DNA of 64,000 nt. Origin: an uncultured Sphingomonas sp. (GTDB lineage: Bacteria; Pseudomonadota; Alphaproteobacteria; Sphingomonadales; Sphingomonadaceae). Below the pieces are notes generated by a model. It made no database searches and had not been told where the DNA came from. It saw only the letters and a list, made by a program, of their open reading frames with translations. Below are positions 37,410 to 45,303 of this stretch, one piece after another (the stretch's first letter is position 1; the number at the start of each line of letters is the position of its first letter). The stretch lies in contig CAJYLQ010000037.1 in the NCBI GenBank assembly GCA_913775975.1, forward strand, positions 1-64,000. The letters run 5' to 3'. The translations under genes and the position numbers were made by a program.

Positions 37410-38972
37410 CTAGCGCGCCGCGCCGCCCGTGATTTCCGGGGCTGGCGCGGGGGCGAAGGGGTCACCGGCGTTCCAGCGCGGACGGTCGGGCGCATCGGCG
37501 ACGGCGCGGATGATCGCGGCGGCGACGCGGGCGAAGGGCGCGGCGGCGGTCCATTCGATCGGATGCGCCAGATCGTCGGCGGGCGTGTGGTAGCGGGTCC
37601 GCGCGAAGTCGCGCTGCCGCTCCGCCGAACCGCCGCCGGGCCCCGCCTTCAGCGCGATCGCGGGGATGCCGGCGCGCGCGAAGCTGTACTGGTCCGACCG
37701 GACGAAGCGGCCCTGCTCGGGCTCCCAGTCCGGCACGACGGGCAGGCCGAGCGAGGCGGCGGCGCGCGCGGCGAGCGGCCCCAGCGTCGATCGCGGGCCG
37801 CCATGGACGACGATATCGCGCAGCGGCGCGAGCAGCAGCGGCATGTCGAGATTGATGTCCGCGACCAGCGCCTCGCGCGGCACAGGCGGGCGGGCGACGA
37901 AGGCGTCGCTGCCGAGCAGCCCCTTTTCCTCGCCGGTCAGCGCGACGAACAGGATGCTGCGGCGGGGCGGCGGCGTCTGCGCGGTTAGTTGGCGAGCGGC
38001 CTCCAGCATGATCGCGACGCCGACCGCATTGTCCTGCGCGCCGTTGGCGATCTGGTCCGCCCCGGCGGGCGCATCGACCAGACCGAGATGGTCGAGATGC
38101 GCGGTGACGACGACATAGTCGCGCGCCAGCGCCGGATCGCTGCCGCGCAGCAGCCCAACGACATTGGCGCTCGATACGTGGTGCCGGTGCGCGGCGAGCG
38201 TGTAGCGGAGCGTCCCGGGCAGGGTGCCGGTGGGGATGGGGGCCCCTGCCTTGGCCGCCCCGACGATCGCCGCGAGCGACAGCGGCGTGCCCGCGAACAG
38301 CCGCGCCGCGCCGGTGGCGGTGAGCGCCGCGATGATCGGCGCGCCCTCGTCCCGGTCCGCCCGGCCGAATCGCGGCGTCTGCCACGCGGGGTCGCCGCCT
38401 GCGAGCAGGACGACCGCACGGGCGCCGTGCGCCGCGGCGGCCAGCGCGCGCTGGCGGGGGTTGCCGAGATGGCCGGCGACGTCGGGCGCGAAGCCGGCGG
38501 GCCGGGTCGCGAGGATCAGGACGATCGCGTCCCTGACGTCCAGCCCGCGATAATCGTCGCGCCCCGTCGCGGGGTCGACGATCCCTTCGCCCGCGAAGAC
38601 GATCCGCCCCGCCAGCGACAGGCCGGCGCGGCCGGGCAGCGCGGCGGCGACATAATCCTCGCCCAGCGTCAGCGGCACGACACCGCCGTCGCGGTCGAGC
38701 GTGAGCGCGGGCGGCGCGGTGGCGCGGGAGACGGTCAGCGGCACACGCTGATACCAGCCGCCGTCCGCGCCGGGTGACAGGCCGGCGGCGCGCATCCGGG
38801 CGGCGACATGGGCGGCGGCGCGGTCATACGCCTTCGTCCCCGCCTCGCGCCCCTGCATCGCGTCGTCGGCCAGCACGGCGACGTCGGCGCGGATCGCCGC
38901 CTCTTCGGTGGGTGGGGGCGGGGCGGCCGCGACGGTCGCCGCGAGGCAGGCGAGGAGGAAGGGCGCACGCAT
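37410..38972 (-). CDS. M28 family zinc metallopeptidase
   Basis: 520 residues with a signal peptide (MRAPFLLACLAATVAA). A PA-domain-like insertion lies about residues 110-260. Zinc-binding pattern of M28 aminopeptidases: VTAHLDHLG (about 290), NGAQDNAVGVAIMLEAAR (about 312), ALTGEEKGLLGSDAF (catalytic Glu-Glu, about 345), VADINLDMP and a C-terminal RTRYHTPADDL. It is a secreted aminopeptidase or related exopeptidase. Convergent with holA, 9 bp apart. Confidence 0.9.
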   Translation of the reverse strand: MRAPFLLACLAATVAAAPPPPTEEAAIRADVAVLADDAMQGREAGTKAYDRAAAHVAARMRAAGLSPGADGGWYQRVPLTVSRATAPPALTLDRDGGVVPLTLGEDYVAAALPGRAGLSLAGRIVFAGEGIVDPATGRDDYRGLDVRDAIVLILATRPAGFAPDVAGHLGNPRQRALAAAAHGARAVVLLAGGDPAWQTPRFGRADRDEGAPIIAALTATGAARLFAGTPLSLAAIVGAAKAGAPIPTGTLPGTLRYTLAAHRHHVSSANVVGLLRGSDPALARDYVVVTAHLDHLGLVDAPAGADQIANGAQDNAVGVAIMLEAARQLTAQTPPPRRSILFVALTGEEKGLLGSDAFVARPPVPREALVADINLDMPLLLAPLRDIVVHGGPRSTLGPLAARAAASLGLPVVPDWEPEQGRFVRSDQYSFARAGIPAIALKAGPGGGSAERQRDFARTRYHTPADDLAHPIEWTAAAPFARVAAAIIRAVADAPDRPRWNAGDPFAPAPAPEITGGAAR

Positions 38973-39022
38973 CGCCCGCCGGTGTCCGCGCGGATGCGGG
39001 GCGGGTCAAGCGACGAATCCCC

Positions 39023-39051
39023 TTGACAGCGTGACGCTGTTTGAGTACAAA
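39023..39051 (+). promoter_or_regulatory. Strong sigma70-like promoter upstream of the GTA cluster
   Basis: TTGACA (39023-39028), 17 bases, TACAAA (39046-39051). The spacer contains the 15-bp palindrome ACAGCGTGACGCTGT (39026-39040), an operator-like site touching the -35. A near-LexA site (GTAC-N7-GAAC, 39045-39059) overlaps the -10; one mismatch from GAAC-N7-GAAC. A start near 39058 would leave a ~100-nt leader before ATG 39157, containing a 9-bp inverted repeat (39074-39082, 39119-39127). Confidence 0.65.
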
Positions 39052-39156
39052 ACAGGAACATCGAGATGGTGTGACGGGCCGGGGCGGCTCGGGGGGCTAC
39101 GGCCTTCCGGGCAGTCGACCGGCCCGTTTCGCGTGGGCGGGCGAAAGGAGGCGGGC

Positions 39157-39507
39157 ATGGCGGATAGGGGCCGGGATGCCGGCGGGTCGCCGGAAGCGGA
39201 ACGGGATGAGGATGGCGATGCGGTCGCCGCGCCGCAGCCGGGCGGGCTGGCGGCATGGCGGCAGGCGCGGGCGGAGGCTTATGACCGGATCGAGGAGGCG
39301 CTGTTCGCGCGGGCCGAGGGCGAGGGCGGGAAGAAGAACTTCGATCCCGCCCTGGCGCTCAACCTGCTGAAGATGCGGCGGCCGGAGCGGCCCGCCGATC
39401 CGGCGGGGACGCGGACAGGCGGGGGCGTGACGCATGTGCCGATCGGCGTGGTGATCGACGCGCTGCTGCGCCGCCTGTCGAACATCGCGCGGCAGGAGGG
39501 AGGATGA
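39157..39507 (+). CDS. GTA cluster first gene, probable small terminase (gp1-like)
   Basis: 116 residues, acidic N-terminus, helical core AWRQARAEAYDRIEEALFARAEG and a C-terminal helix VVIDALLRRLSNIARQEGG. In RcGTA the first gene (g1) encodes the small terminase, which recognises DNA and starts packaging; the position, size and helical pattern support that here, but the sequence is not diagnostic. GAAAGGAGG lies about 7 bases before the ATG. It overlaps the large terminase start by 4 bp (ATGA). Confidence 0.62.
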   Translation: MADRGRDAGGSPEAERDEDGDAVAAPQPGGLAAWRQARAEAYDRIEEALFARAEGEGGKKNFDPALALNLLKMRRPERPADPAGTRTGGGVTHVPIGVVIDALLRRLSNIARQEGG

Positions 39508-40835
39508 CGGCGATGGACGGCGGGGAGGGGGTGGCGACGCTCCGCGCGGTCGTCGGCCGCGTCGCGCAGCTGCCGGAGGGGGCGCGGACGGATCTGGTGC
39601 GGAGGCTGCCGGTGGCGGTCGCGCGGACGCTGCACGATTGCTGGCCGCTCTGGGCGCATCCGGGCCAGTTGCCGGGGCGGGAGGACTGGACACTGTGGCT
39701 GATCCGCGCAGGGCGCGGCTTCGGCAAGACGCGGGCGGGGGCGGAGTGGGTGCAGGCCTATGCCCGCGCGCATGTATCGGCGCGGATCGCGCTGGTCGGC
39801 GCCAGCCGCGACGATGTGCGGCAGGTGATGGTCGAGGGGCCGTCCGGCCTGATCGCGACCGCCCGCCACGGCGAGCGGATCGAGTGGCGGCCGACGACGG
39901 GCGAGGTCCGCTTCGCGTCGGGCGCGCGGGCGTTCGTCTATTCGGCGGGCGCGCCGGAGGGGCTGCGCGGGCCCGAGCATCACGCCGCATGGTGCGACGA
40001 GCTGGCGAAGTGGCGTCATGGCGAGGCGACGTGGGACAATTTGATGCTGGGGATGCGGCTGGGCGAGCGGCCGCAGGTGCTGGTCACGACGACGCCGCGA
40101 CCCAATCCGCTGATGCGGCGGGTGATGGCGGAGCCGGGGTTGATCGAGACGCGCGGCGGCACGAATGACAATCCGCATCTGGCCGCGGGCGTCCGCGCGC
40201 GGTTCGTCGCGCAATATGGCGGGTCGAAGCTGGGCCGGCAGGAGCTGGACGGCGAGATGGTGGACGACCTGACGGATGCGCTGTGGACGCGGGCGCTGCT
40301 CGATCGGCAGCGGGTATCGATGCCGCCGCCCTTCGTCCGCGTCGTGGTGGGCGTCGATCCGCCCGCGGGGGCGGACGGCGATGCGTGCGGGATCGTCGCG
40401 GTCGCGATGGGGCGCGACGGCCATGGCTATGTCGTGGAGGATGCCAGCGTGCAGGGCCGATCGCCCGAGGGCTGGGCGCGGGCGGTGGCGGGCTGTGCCG
40501 AGCGGCACGGCGCCGATCGCGTCGTGGTGGAGAAGAATCAGGGCGGTGACATGGTCGAAAGCGTGCTGCGCGCCGTATCCGCCGCCATGCCGCTCAGGCT
40601 GGCCCATGCAGTCCGGTCGAAGGGCGCGCGGGCGGAGCCGGTCGCGGCGCTCTATGGCGCGGGGCGGATGTTCCATGTCGGCGCCTTTCCGGCGCTGGAG
40701 GACGAGATGTGTGGGCTGACGCTGGCCGGATATGAGGGGCCGGGCCGCTCGCCCGACCGCGCCGACGCGCTGGTCTGGGCGGCGGCGACGCTGATGCTGG
40801 GGCGCGCGACCGAAGCGGGAATGCGGGTGGTGTGA
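39504..40835 (+). CDS. GTA large terminase (DNA-packaging ATPase, gp2-like)
   Basis: 443 residues with an ATPase domain (Walker A LIRAGRGFGKTRAGAEW, Walker B-like AAWCDELAKW) and a C-terminal RNase H-like nuclease (VVVGVDPPAGADGDACGI, VVVEKNQGGDMV, SPDRADALVWAAATLML). It pumps DNA into GTA heads. Highly similar in layout to alphaproteobacterial GTA gp2. Start ATG 39504 overlaps the preceding gene. Confidence 0.93.
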   Translation: MTAMDGGEGVATLRAVVGRVAQLPEGARTDLVRRLPVAVARTLHDCWPLWAHPGQLPGREDWTLWLIRAGRGFGKTRAGAEWVQAYARAHVSARIALVGASRDDVRQVMVEGPSGLIATARHGERIEWRPTTGEVRFASGARAFVYSAGAPEGLRGPEHHAAWCDELAKWRHGEATWDNLMLGMRLGERPQVLVTTTPRPNPLMRRVMAEPGLIETRGGTNDNPHLAAGVRARFVAQYGGSKLGRQELDGEMVDDLTDALWTRALLDRQRVSMPPPFVRVVVGVDPPAGADGDACGIVAVAMGRDGHGYVVEDASVQGRSPEGWARAVAGCAERHGADRVVVEKNQGGDMVESVLRAVSAAMPLRLAHAVRSKGARAEPVAALYGAGRMFHVGAFPALEDEMCGLTLAGYEGPGRSPDRADALVWAAATLMLGRATEAGMRVV

Positions 40836-40846
40836 CGCCACGCTCT

Positions 40847-40953
40847 CCGTTCGCTCTGAGGAGAGGCTGAGCGAAGCCGAAGCCTCGTCTCGAAGGGCAG
40901 GTGCTTCGAGACGGCATTTCGCCTGCGCTCAATGCCCCCCTCAGCACGAACGG
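40847..40953. repeat. Intergenic inverted repeat, type C, between large terminase and portal
   Basis: Outer arms CCGTTCGCTCTGAGG (40847-40861) and CCTCAGCACGAACGG (40939-40953) are inverted with two mismatches. An inner perfect 10-bp inverted pair CGTCTCGAAG (40886-40895) and CTTCGAGACG (40904-40913) forms a strong hairpin. It resembles the common sphingomonad element around CCGTTCGTGCTGAG. It fills the 169-bp gap in the GTA cluster. Confidence 0.75.
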
Positions 40954-41004
40954 TTCACAAGCCTTTCGGCACCTCGTGCCGCAATCATTACAGGAGTAAC
41001 GGAC

Positions 41005-42117
41005 ATGAAGCTGTTCGGTCGAAAGGCCGGGCGCGGTGAGGCGCGTCCGGCATTATCGGGATCGGGAGCCGTCACGCGATCGGGCGTGCCGGTGACGGGC
41101 GGGTGGCCCCGCTCCTACGAGGCGCAGGTACGCGAGGCGTATCTGGGCAATGCCGTCGCCCAGCGCGCGGTCAGGCTGGTGACGGAGGCGCTGGCGGGGG
41201 CGCCGGTGACGGGATCGGACCCGGAGCTGATCGCGCTGGTCGCAGCGCGATCCGCCGGCCAGTCGCTGCTGGCGACGGCGGCGGCGCATTTGCTGCTGCA
41301 CGGCAACGCCTATATCCAGATCCTGCGCGATGCTGAGGGCGGGGCGGCGGAGCTGTATGCGCTGCGGCCAGAGCGCGTGTCGGTGGAGACGGATGCGGGC
41401 GGCTGGCCCGCCGCGTACCGCTATCGCGTCGGCGAGCGGGTGGTGCGGCTGGCGGCCGATCCGGTGCGGCCGCACGTCATCCATCTGAAGACCTTCCATC
41501 CGCTGGACGATCATTACGGCGCGGGCTGCCTGGGCGCGGCGGCGGCGGCGGTGGCGACGCACAATGCGGCGGCACGCTGGGGGACCGCGCTGCTGGACAA
41601 TGCGGCGCGGCCGTCGGGGGCGCTGGTCTATGATCCGGGCGACGGATCGGCGCTGTCCGCGACGCAGTACGACCGGCTGAAGGCGGAGCTGGACGCATTT
41701 TCGGGGGCGGGCAATGCCGGGCGGCCGATGCTGCTGGAGGGCGGGCTGAAATGGCAGGCGCTCAGCCTGTCGCCCGCCGAACTGGACTTTGCGGGGACGA
41801 AGGCGGCGGCGGCGCGGGAGATCGCGCTGGCGTTCGGCGTGCCGCCGATGCTGCTGGGCCTGCCGGGCGATTCGACGCACGCCAATTATCGTGAGGCGAA
41901 CCGTGCGCTGTGGCGGATGACGGTGCTGCCGCTCGCCACGGAAATGCTGACGGGGATCGCGCAGGGGCTGGCGGGCTGGTTCGAGGGGGCGATGCTGGGG
42001 ATCGACCTCGACCGCGTGCCCGTGCTGGCGGAGGATCGCGAGCGGCAGTGGCGCGCGGTCGGCGCCGCAGACTTCCTGAGCGAGGAGGAGAAGCGCCAGC
42101 TTCTCGGCCTGGCATGA
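41005..42117 (+). CDS. GTA portal protein (gp3-like)
   Basis: 370 residues, HK97-type portal: RSYEAQVREAYLGNAVAQRAVRLVTEAL, LLHGNAYIQILRDAEGGAAELYALRPERVSVE, HLKTFHPLDDHYGAGCLGAA, and GVPPMLLGLPGDSTHANYREANRALWRMT, all characteristic. It forms the dodecameric ring through which DNA enters the capsid. AGGAG lies upstream of ATG 41005 (at 40991). It overlaps the next gene by 4 bp (ATGA). Confidence 0.93.
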   Translation: MKLFGRKAGRGEARPALSGSGAVTRSGVPVTGGWPRSYEAQVREAYLGNAVAQRAVRLVTEALAGAPVTGSDPELIALVAARSAGQSLLATAAAHLLLHGNAYIQILRDAEGGAAELYALRPERVSVETDAGGWPAAYRYRVGERVVRLAADPVRPHVIHLKTFHPLDDHYGAGCLGAAAAAVATHNAAARWGTALLDNAARPSGALVYDPGDGSALSATQYDRLKAELDAFSGAGNAGRPMLLEGGLKWQALSLSPAELDFAGTKAAAAREIALAFGVPPMLLGLPGDSTHANYREANRALWRMTVLPLATEMLTGIAQGLAGWFEGAMLGIDLDRVPVLAEDRERQWRAVGAADFLSEEEKRQLLGLA

Positions 42118-42407
42118 GCGGCGCGGTGCTGGCCGAGCTGATGGCGCAGGGCGTGCGCGAGGGCGCGGGGCTGCCGACGCTGCGCGCGATCGCGGAGGAG
42201 GCGGGGGAACTGGGCGCCAGCCGCGCGCTGGTGCGGCTGGGGCTGGGCGACGAGCGCGCCCGCGCCGACCTGGACGAGATGCGCGAACTGCTGGCGGCAT
42301 GGCGCGAGGCGAAACGCTCCGTCTGGCGGGCGGCGCTGCGCTGGGTGACGGTGGTGGTGCTGGCGGGGATCGCGGTGCGGCTGGGCTTTCAGGAGTGGGT
42401 CCGATGA
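42114..42407 (+). CDS. DUF6127 family protein (GTA cluster)
   Basis: 97 residues: a helical N-terminus (VLAELMAQGVREGAGLPTLRAIAEEAGELGASRAL) and a single C-terminal membrane helix (WVTVVVLAGIAVRLGF). I recognise the sphingomonad family DUF6127, found between portal and protease in alphaproteobacterial GTA clusters (about where RcGTA has g3.5). Function unknown. Start ATG 42114 overlaps the portal stop; its own stop overlaps the protease start by 4 bp. Confidence 0.82.
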   Translation: MSGAVLAELMAQGVREGAGLPTLRAIAEEAGELGASRALVRLGLGDERARADLDEMRELLAAWREAKRSVWRAALRWVTVVVLAGIAVRLGFQEWVR

Positions 42408-42772
42408 GCCTGCGCTTCGAGGGCTATGCCGCCGTGTTCGACCGGGTCGACCGCGCGGGCGACGTGATCCGCGCGGGTGCCTTCGCCGGCGCGGGCGCGG
42501 TGCCGCTTCTGTGGGGGCATCGCGGCGAGCCGGTGGGGGCGATCGAGCGGATTTCCGAGGATGCGACGGGCCTGTTCGTGACCGGACGGATCGATGCGGC
42601 GGAGCCCGCCCGGCTGGTGCGGGCCGGTGCGATCGCGGGCCTGTCCGTCGGATACCGGCCGCGCCGGGTGCGGCAGGGCGCGCGGCGCGAGCTGCTGGCG
42701 GTCGATCTGGGCGAGGTCAGCCTGGTCGCGGTGCCGATGCAGCCGTTCGCGCGGGTGACGCGGGTCATGTGA
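42404..42772 (+). CDS. GTA prohead protease (HK97 family, gp4-like)
   Basis: 122 residues, short HK97-type serine protease: GYAAVFDRVDRAGDVIRAGAF, LLWGHRGEPVGAIERISEDATGLFVTGRID (His), RAGAIAGLSVGYRPRR (Ser) and LLAVDLGEVSLVAVPMQPFARV. It processes capsid scaffolding during head maturation. ATG 42404 overlaps the DUF6127 stop (ATGA). A repeat element separates it from the capsid gene. Confidence 0.9.
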   Translation: MSLRFEGYAAVFDRVDRAGDVIRAGAFAGAGAVPLLWGHRGEPVGAIERISEDATGLFVTGRIDAAEPARLVRAGAIAGLSVGYRPRRVRQGARRELLAVDLGEVSLVAVPMQPFARVTRVM

Positions 42773-42780
42773 GGTTGGCT

Positions 42781-42878
42781 CCTCTCCCCTGAAGGGGGGG
42801 GCTGGGGGTGGGGCCGTTCCGCGAGCGCGGCGCTTGGGGCGGCGCCCCACCCCAACCCCTCCCCTGAAGGGGAGGGGC
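42781..42878. repeat. Intergenic inverted repeat, type B, copy 2 (before the capsid gene)
   Basis: Same family as 29807-29904: left arm with CTCCCCTGAAGGGG and GGGGGTGGGGC, centre GAGCGCGGCGCTTG, right arm CGCCCCACCCCAACCCC...CTGAAGGGGAGGGG. Copy 1 and copy 2 share about 60 bp of right half almost exactly. It lies between the protease and capsid genes and would form a strong hairpin in the GTA mRNA. Confidence 0.78.
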
Positions 42879-42911
42879 TATCAATTCCGGTTTCCAACGA
42901 AGGAGTGGTGT

Positions 42912-43916
42912 ATGGACGTGGTGGTCGAACGGCCGGCGCTGGATGGCGCGCGGGTGCAGGACATGGATGGCGGCTTCGGGCAGTTCGTGCGGACGGGCGC
43001 GACGCTGGAGATGAAGGCGTTCACGGGCGTGAGCGGCGATGCGGGGGGCTATGCCGTCCCGCGGGAGATCGATGCGGCGATCGATCGGCTGCTCGTCAAC
43101 ACCTCGCCGATCCGCGCCATCGCCAATGTGGTGAAGGTCGGGTCGGCGGGCTATCGCAAGCTGGTGACGACGGGCGGCACGCCGTCCGGCTGGGCGGCCG
43201 AAACGGGCGCGCGGGCGGGCACCAACACGCCCGTCTTCCAGGAGATCGCGCCGCCCAGCGGGGAGCTGTACGCCAACCCCTCCGCGACGCAGGCGATGCT
43301 GGACGATGCCGCCTTCGACGTCGAGGAATGGCTGGCGGGCGAGATCGCGGCGGAGTTCGCCCGGGCCGAGGGGCAGGCCTTCGTCGGCGGCAACGGCGTC
43401 AACCGGCCGAAGGGGTTCCTAAGCCAGCCGATGACGGCGGAGGGCGACGGCGCGCGCGCGTTCGGCACGCTGCAATATCTGGCCAGCGGCGCGGCGGGGG
43501 ACTTTGGCGCCAATCCCGATGGCCGGCTGATCGATCTGGTCCAGTCGCTGAAGGCGCCGTACCGGCAGGGCGCCAGCTTCGTGATGAATTCCAGCACGCT
43601 GGCGCGCATCCGCAAGCTGAAGACGAATGACGGCGCCTTCCTGTGGCAGGCGAGCCTGGCGGCGGGTCAGCCGGCGACGCTGCTCGGTTATCCCGTCGTG
43701 GAGGCGGAGGACATGCCCGATATCGCCGCGAACAGCGCGTCGATCGCGTTCGGCAATTTCAAGCTGGGCTATCTGGTCGCGGAGCGCAGCGAGACGGCGA
43801 TCCTGCGCGATCCCTATTCGAACAAGCCGTTCGTCAGCTTCTACGCGACCAAGCGCGTCGGCGGCTGCGTGACGAACAGCGAGGCGATCAAGCTGATGAA
43901 GTTCGCGGCGAACTGA
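42912..43916 (+). CDS. GTA major capsid protein (HK97 fold, gp5-like)
   Basis: 334 residues: a short N-terminal segment, then the HK97 major capsid fold (MKAFTGVSGDAGGYAVPREIDAAIDRLL, SPIRAIANVVKVGSAGYRKLVTTGG, ETGARAGTNTPVFQEIAPP, FDVEEWLAGEIAAEFARAEGQAFVGGNGVNRPKGFL, FVMNSSTLARIRKLKTNDGAFLWQ). ATG 42912 follows AAGGAG by 7 bases; a longer frame from 42834 runs through the repeat element and is rejected. It is followed by a terminator-like hairpin. Confidence 0.95.
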   Translation: MDVVVERPALDGARVQDMDGGFGQFVRTGATLEMKAFTGVSGDAGGYAVPREIDAAIDRLLVNTSPIRAIANVVKVGSAGYRKLVTTGGTPSGWAAETGARAGTNTPVFQEIAPPSGELYANPSATQAMLDDAAFDVEEWLAGEIAAEFARAEGQAFVGGNGVNRPKGFLSQPMTAEGDGARAFGTLQYLASGAAGDFGANPDGRLIDLVQSLKAPYRQGASFVMNSSTLARIRKLKTNDGAFLWQASLAAGQPATLLGYPVVEAEDMPDIAANSASIAFGNFKLGYLVAERSETAILRDPYSNKPFVSFYATKRVGGCVTNSEAIKLMKFAAN

Positions 43917-43925
43917 GCCGCCTGC

Positions 43926-43962
43926 CCCCTCTCGCATGGCGGCGGGAGGGGGCCTTTTTTCC
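43926..43962 (+). terminator. Intrinsic terminator-like hairpin after the capsid gene
   Basis: GCCCCCTC (43926-43933) pairs with GAGGGGGC (43948-43955), and TTTTTT follows (43957-43962). The T-run makes it a genuine intrinsic-terminator shape. It lies inside the GTA operon, 16 bp before the gp6-like ATG, so it would reduce transcription of tail genes relative to capsid. Confidence 0.75.
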
Positions 43963-43977
43963 GAGCGGGGGACGGTG

Positions 43978-44505
43978 ATGGTGGATGCGACGGTGGTCGC
44001 CGCGGCGGTCGCGGCGGCAAAGGCGATGCTGCGCCTCGAAGGGACGGCGGAGGATGCGCTGCTGACCCGGCTGGTGCTGACGGCGTTCGCCGCCGGCGAG
44101 GCGTTTTGCGGGCAGGTGCTGATGACCCGCACCGAGGCGCTGGCGGTGCGGGGGACGGGCGCGTGGCAGGCGCTGCCGCTGCGGCCGGTGACGGCGATCC
44201 GGTCGGTGGAGGCGGCGGGCGGGGCGCTGCTGGCGGTGGGCGATTACGCGATCGATATCGTCGAGGGCGTCGGCCGCGTGCGCCTGCCCGCCGGTATGCC
44301 CGTGACGGTGACGGTGGAGGCGGGGCTGGCGACGCGGTGGAACGCGCTGCCCGCCGGCATCGCGCACGGCGTGGTGCTGCTGGCGGTGCACCTGTTCGAG
44401 AACCGGCTGGCGGACGCGACGCCACCCGCCGCGATCGCCGCGCTGTGGCGGCCGTTCCGCCGGCTTGGTCTGGGGTTGGGTCTGGGATCGGGGGTGGCGG
44501 GATGA
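43978..44505 (+). CDS. GTA head-tail connector protein (gp6-like)
   Basis: 175 residues: an early helical region (VVAAAVAAAKAMLRLEGTAEDALLTRLVLTAFAAGEAFCGQVL), then strands RPVTAIRSVEAAGG and the DYAIDIVEGVGRVRLPAGM segment, which match phage head-tail connector proteins in this position. It binds the portal and starts the neck. ATG 43978 follows GGGGGAC closely. Its stop overlaps the next gene by 4 bp. Confidence 0.8.
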   Translation: MVDATVVAAAVAAAKAMLRLEGTAEDALLTRLVLTAFAAGEAFCGQVLMTRTEALAVRGTGAWQALPLRPVTAIRSVEAAGGALLAVGDYAIDIVEGVGRVRLPAGMPVTVTVEAGLATRWNALPAGIAHGVVLLAVHLFENRLADATPPAAIAALWRPFRRLGLGLGLGSGVAG

Positions 44506-44885
44506 GCGCGCGCGAGCTGCTGGTGGCGGCGGTCGCCGCGAAGCTGGCGCCGCTGCCGCTGACCGTGTTCGACGCGGGGCCGGTGCGCGGCGGCCTGCCC
44601 CATGCGGTGGTGCAGGAGCCCGACCTTTCCGACTGGAGCGGCACCGGCTGGACCGGGCGCGAGGGGCGGATCGCGGTGACGCTGGCCGATGGCGGCGAGC
44701 GGCCGCTGCGCCTGCGCGCGCTGCTGGCGCAGGCGGAGGAGGCGGTGGGGCAGGTCGGGCCCGCACTGGGACGAGGCTGGCGGGTCGCGAGCATCCGGCT
44801 GGTCCGCAGCCGGCTGGTCGCCGCCGACCGGCAATGGCGGGCGACCGCCGAGTTCGCGGTGCGCCTGTACCGCGAGAACGCATGA
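44502..44885 (+). CDS. DUF3168 tail-terminator protein (gp8-like)
   Basis: 127 residues with LVAAVAAKLAPLPLTVFDAGPVRGGLPHAVVQEP and REGRIAVTLADGGERPLRLRALLAQAEEAVG, the pattern of DUF3168 proteins, which cap the tail tube in GTAs and siphophages. ATG 44502 overlaps the connector stop (ATGA). In RcGTA a stopper gene (g7) sits between g6 and g8; none is present here. Confidence 0.82.
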   Translation: MSARELLVAAVAAKLAPLPLTVFDAGPVRGGLPHAVVQEPDLSDWSGTGWTGREGRIAVTLADGGERPLRLRALLAQAEEAVGQVGPALGRGWRVASIRLVRSRLVAADRQWRATAEFAVRLYRENA

Positions 44886-44898
44886 AAGGAGACGGGGC

Positions 44899-45303
44899 AT
44901 GATCGAGAAGGGAAGCGCGTTCCTGCTGAAGATCGGCGACGGGCAGGCGACGCCCGCCTTCGCCACCGTGGCGGGGCTGCGCACGACGCAGCTGTCGATC
45001 AACGGCGAGGCGGTGGTGGTGACGAACAAGGATTCGGGCGGCTGGCGTCAATTGCTGTCGGGCGCGGGAATCCGCAGCGTCAGCGTATCGGGGGCGGGCG
45101 TGTTCACCGGCTCCGCGTCAGAGGGGCGGATGCGCGGCAATGCGCTGTCGGGGACGATCGACGACTATCGCTTGAGTTTCGAGGGCGGCGAGACGCTGAC
45201 CGGACGGTTCCTCGTCACCCGGCTGGATTACTCCGGCGATTTCAATGGCGAGCGCGCCTATACCGTGTCGCTGGAAAGCTCCGGCCAGGTGGTGACGGCA
45301 TGA
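44899..45303 (+). CDS. GTA major tail protein (tail tube, gp9-like)
   Basis: 134 residues, beta-rich: GSAFLLKIGDGQATPAFATVAGLRTTQLSINGEAVVVTNKDSGGWRQLL, FTGSASEGRMRG and RFLVTRLDYSGDFNGERAYTVSLESSGQV are the typical TP901-1/GTA major tail protein pattern. It forms the tail tube. AAGGAG lies 9 bases before ATG 44899. The stop overlaps the next ATG by 4 bp. Confidence 0.92.
   Translation: MIEKGSAFLLKIGDGQATPAFATVAGLRTTQLSINGEAVVVTNKDSGGWRQLLSGAGIRSVSVSGAGVFTGSASEGRMRGNALSGTIDDYRLSFEGGETLTGRFLVTRLDYSGDFNGERAYTVSLESSGQVVTA

Noticed and set aside
42834..42911. Upstream ATG 42834 as capsid start
   Set aside because: This adds residues encoded by the repeat element and lacks a ribosome site; ATG 42912 has AAGGAG at good spacing.
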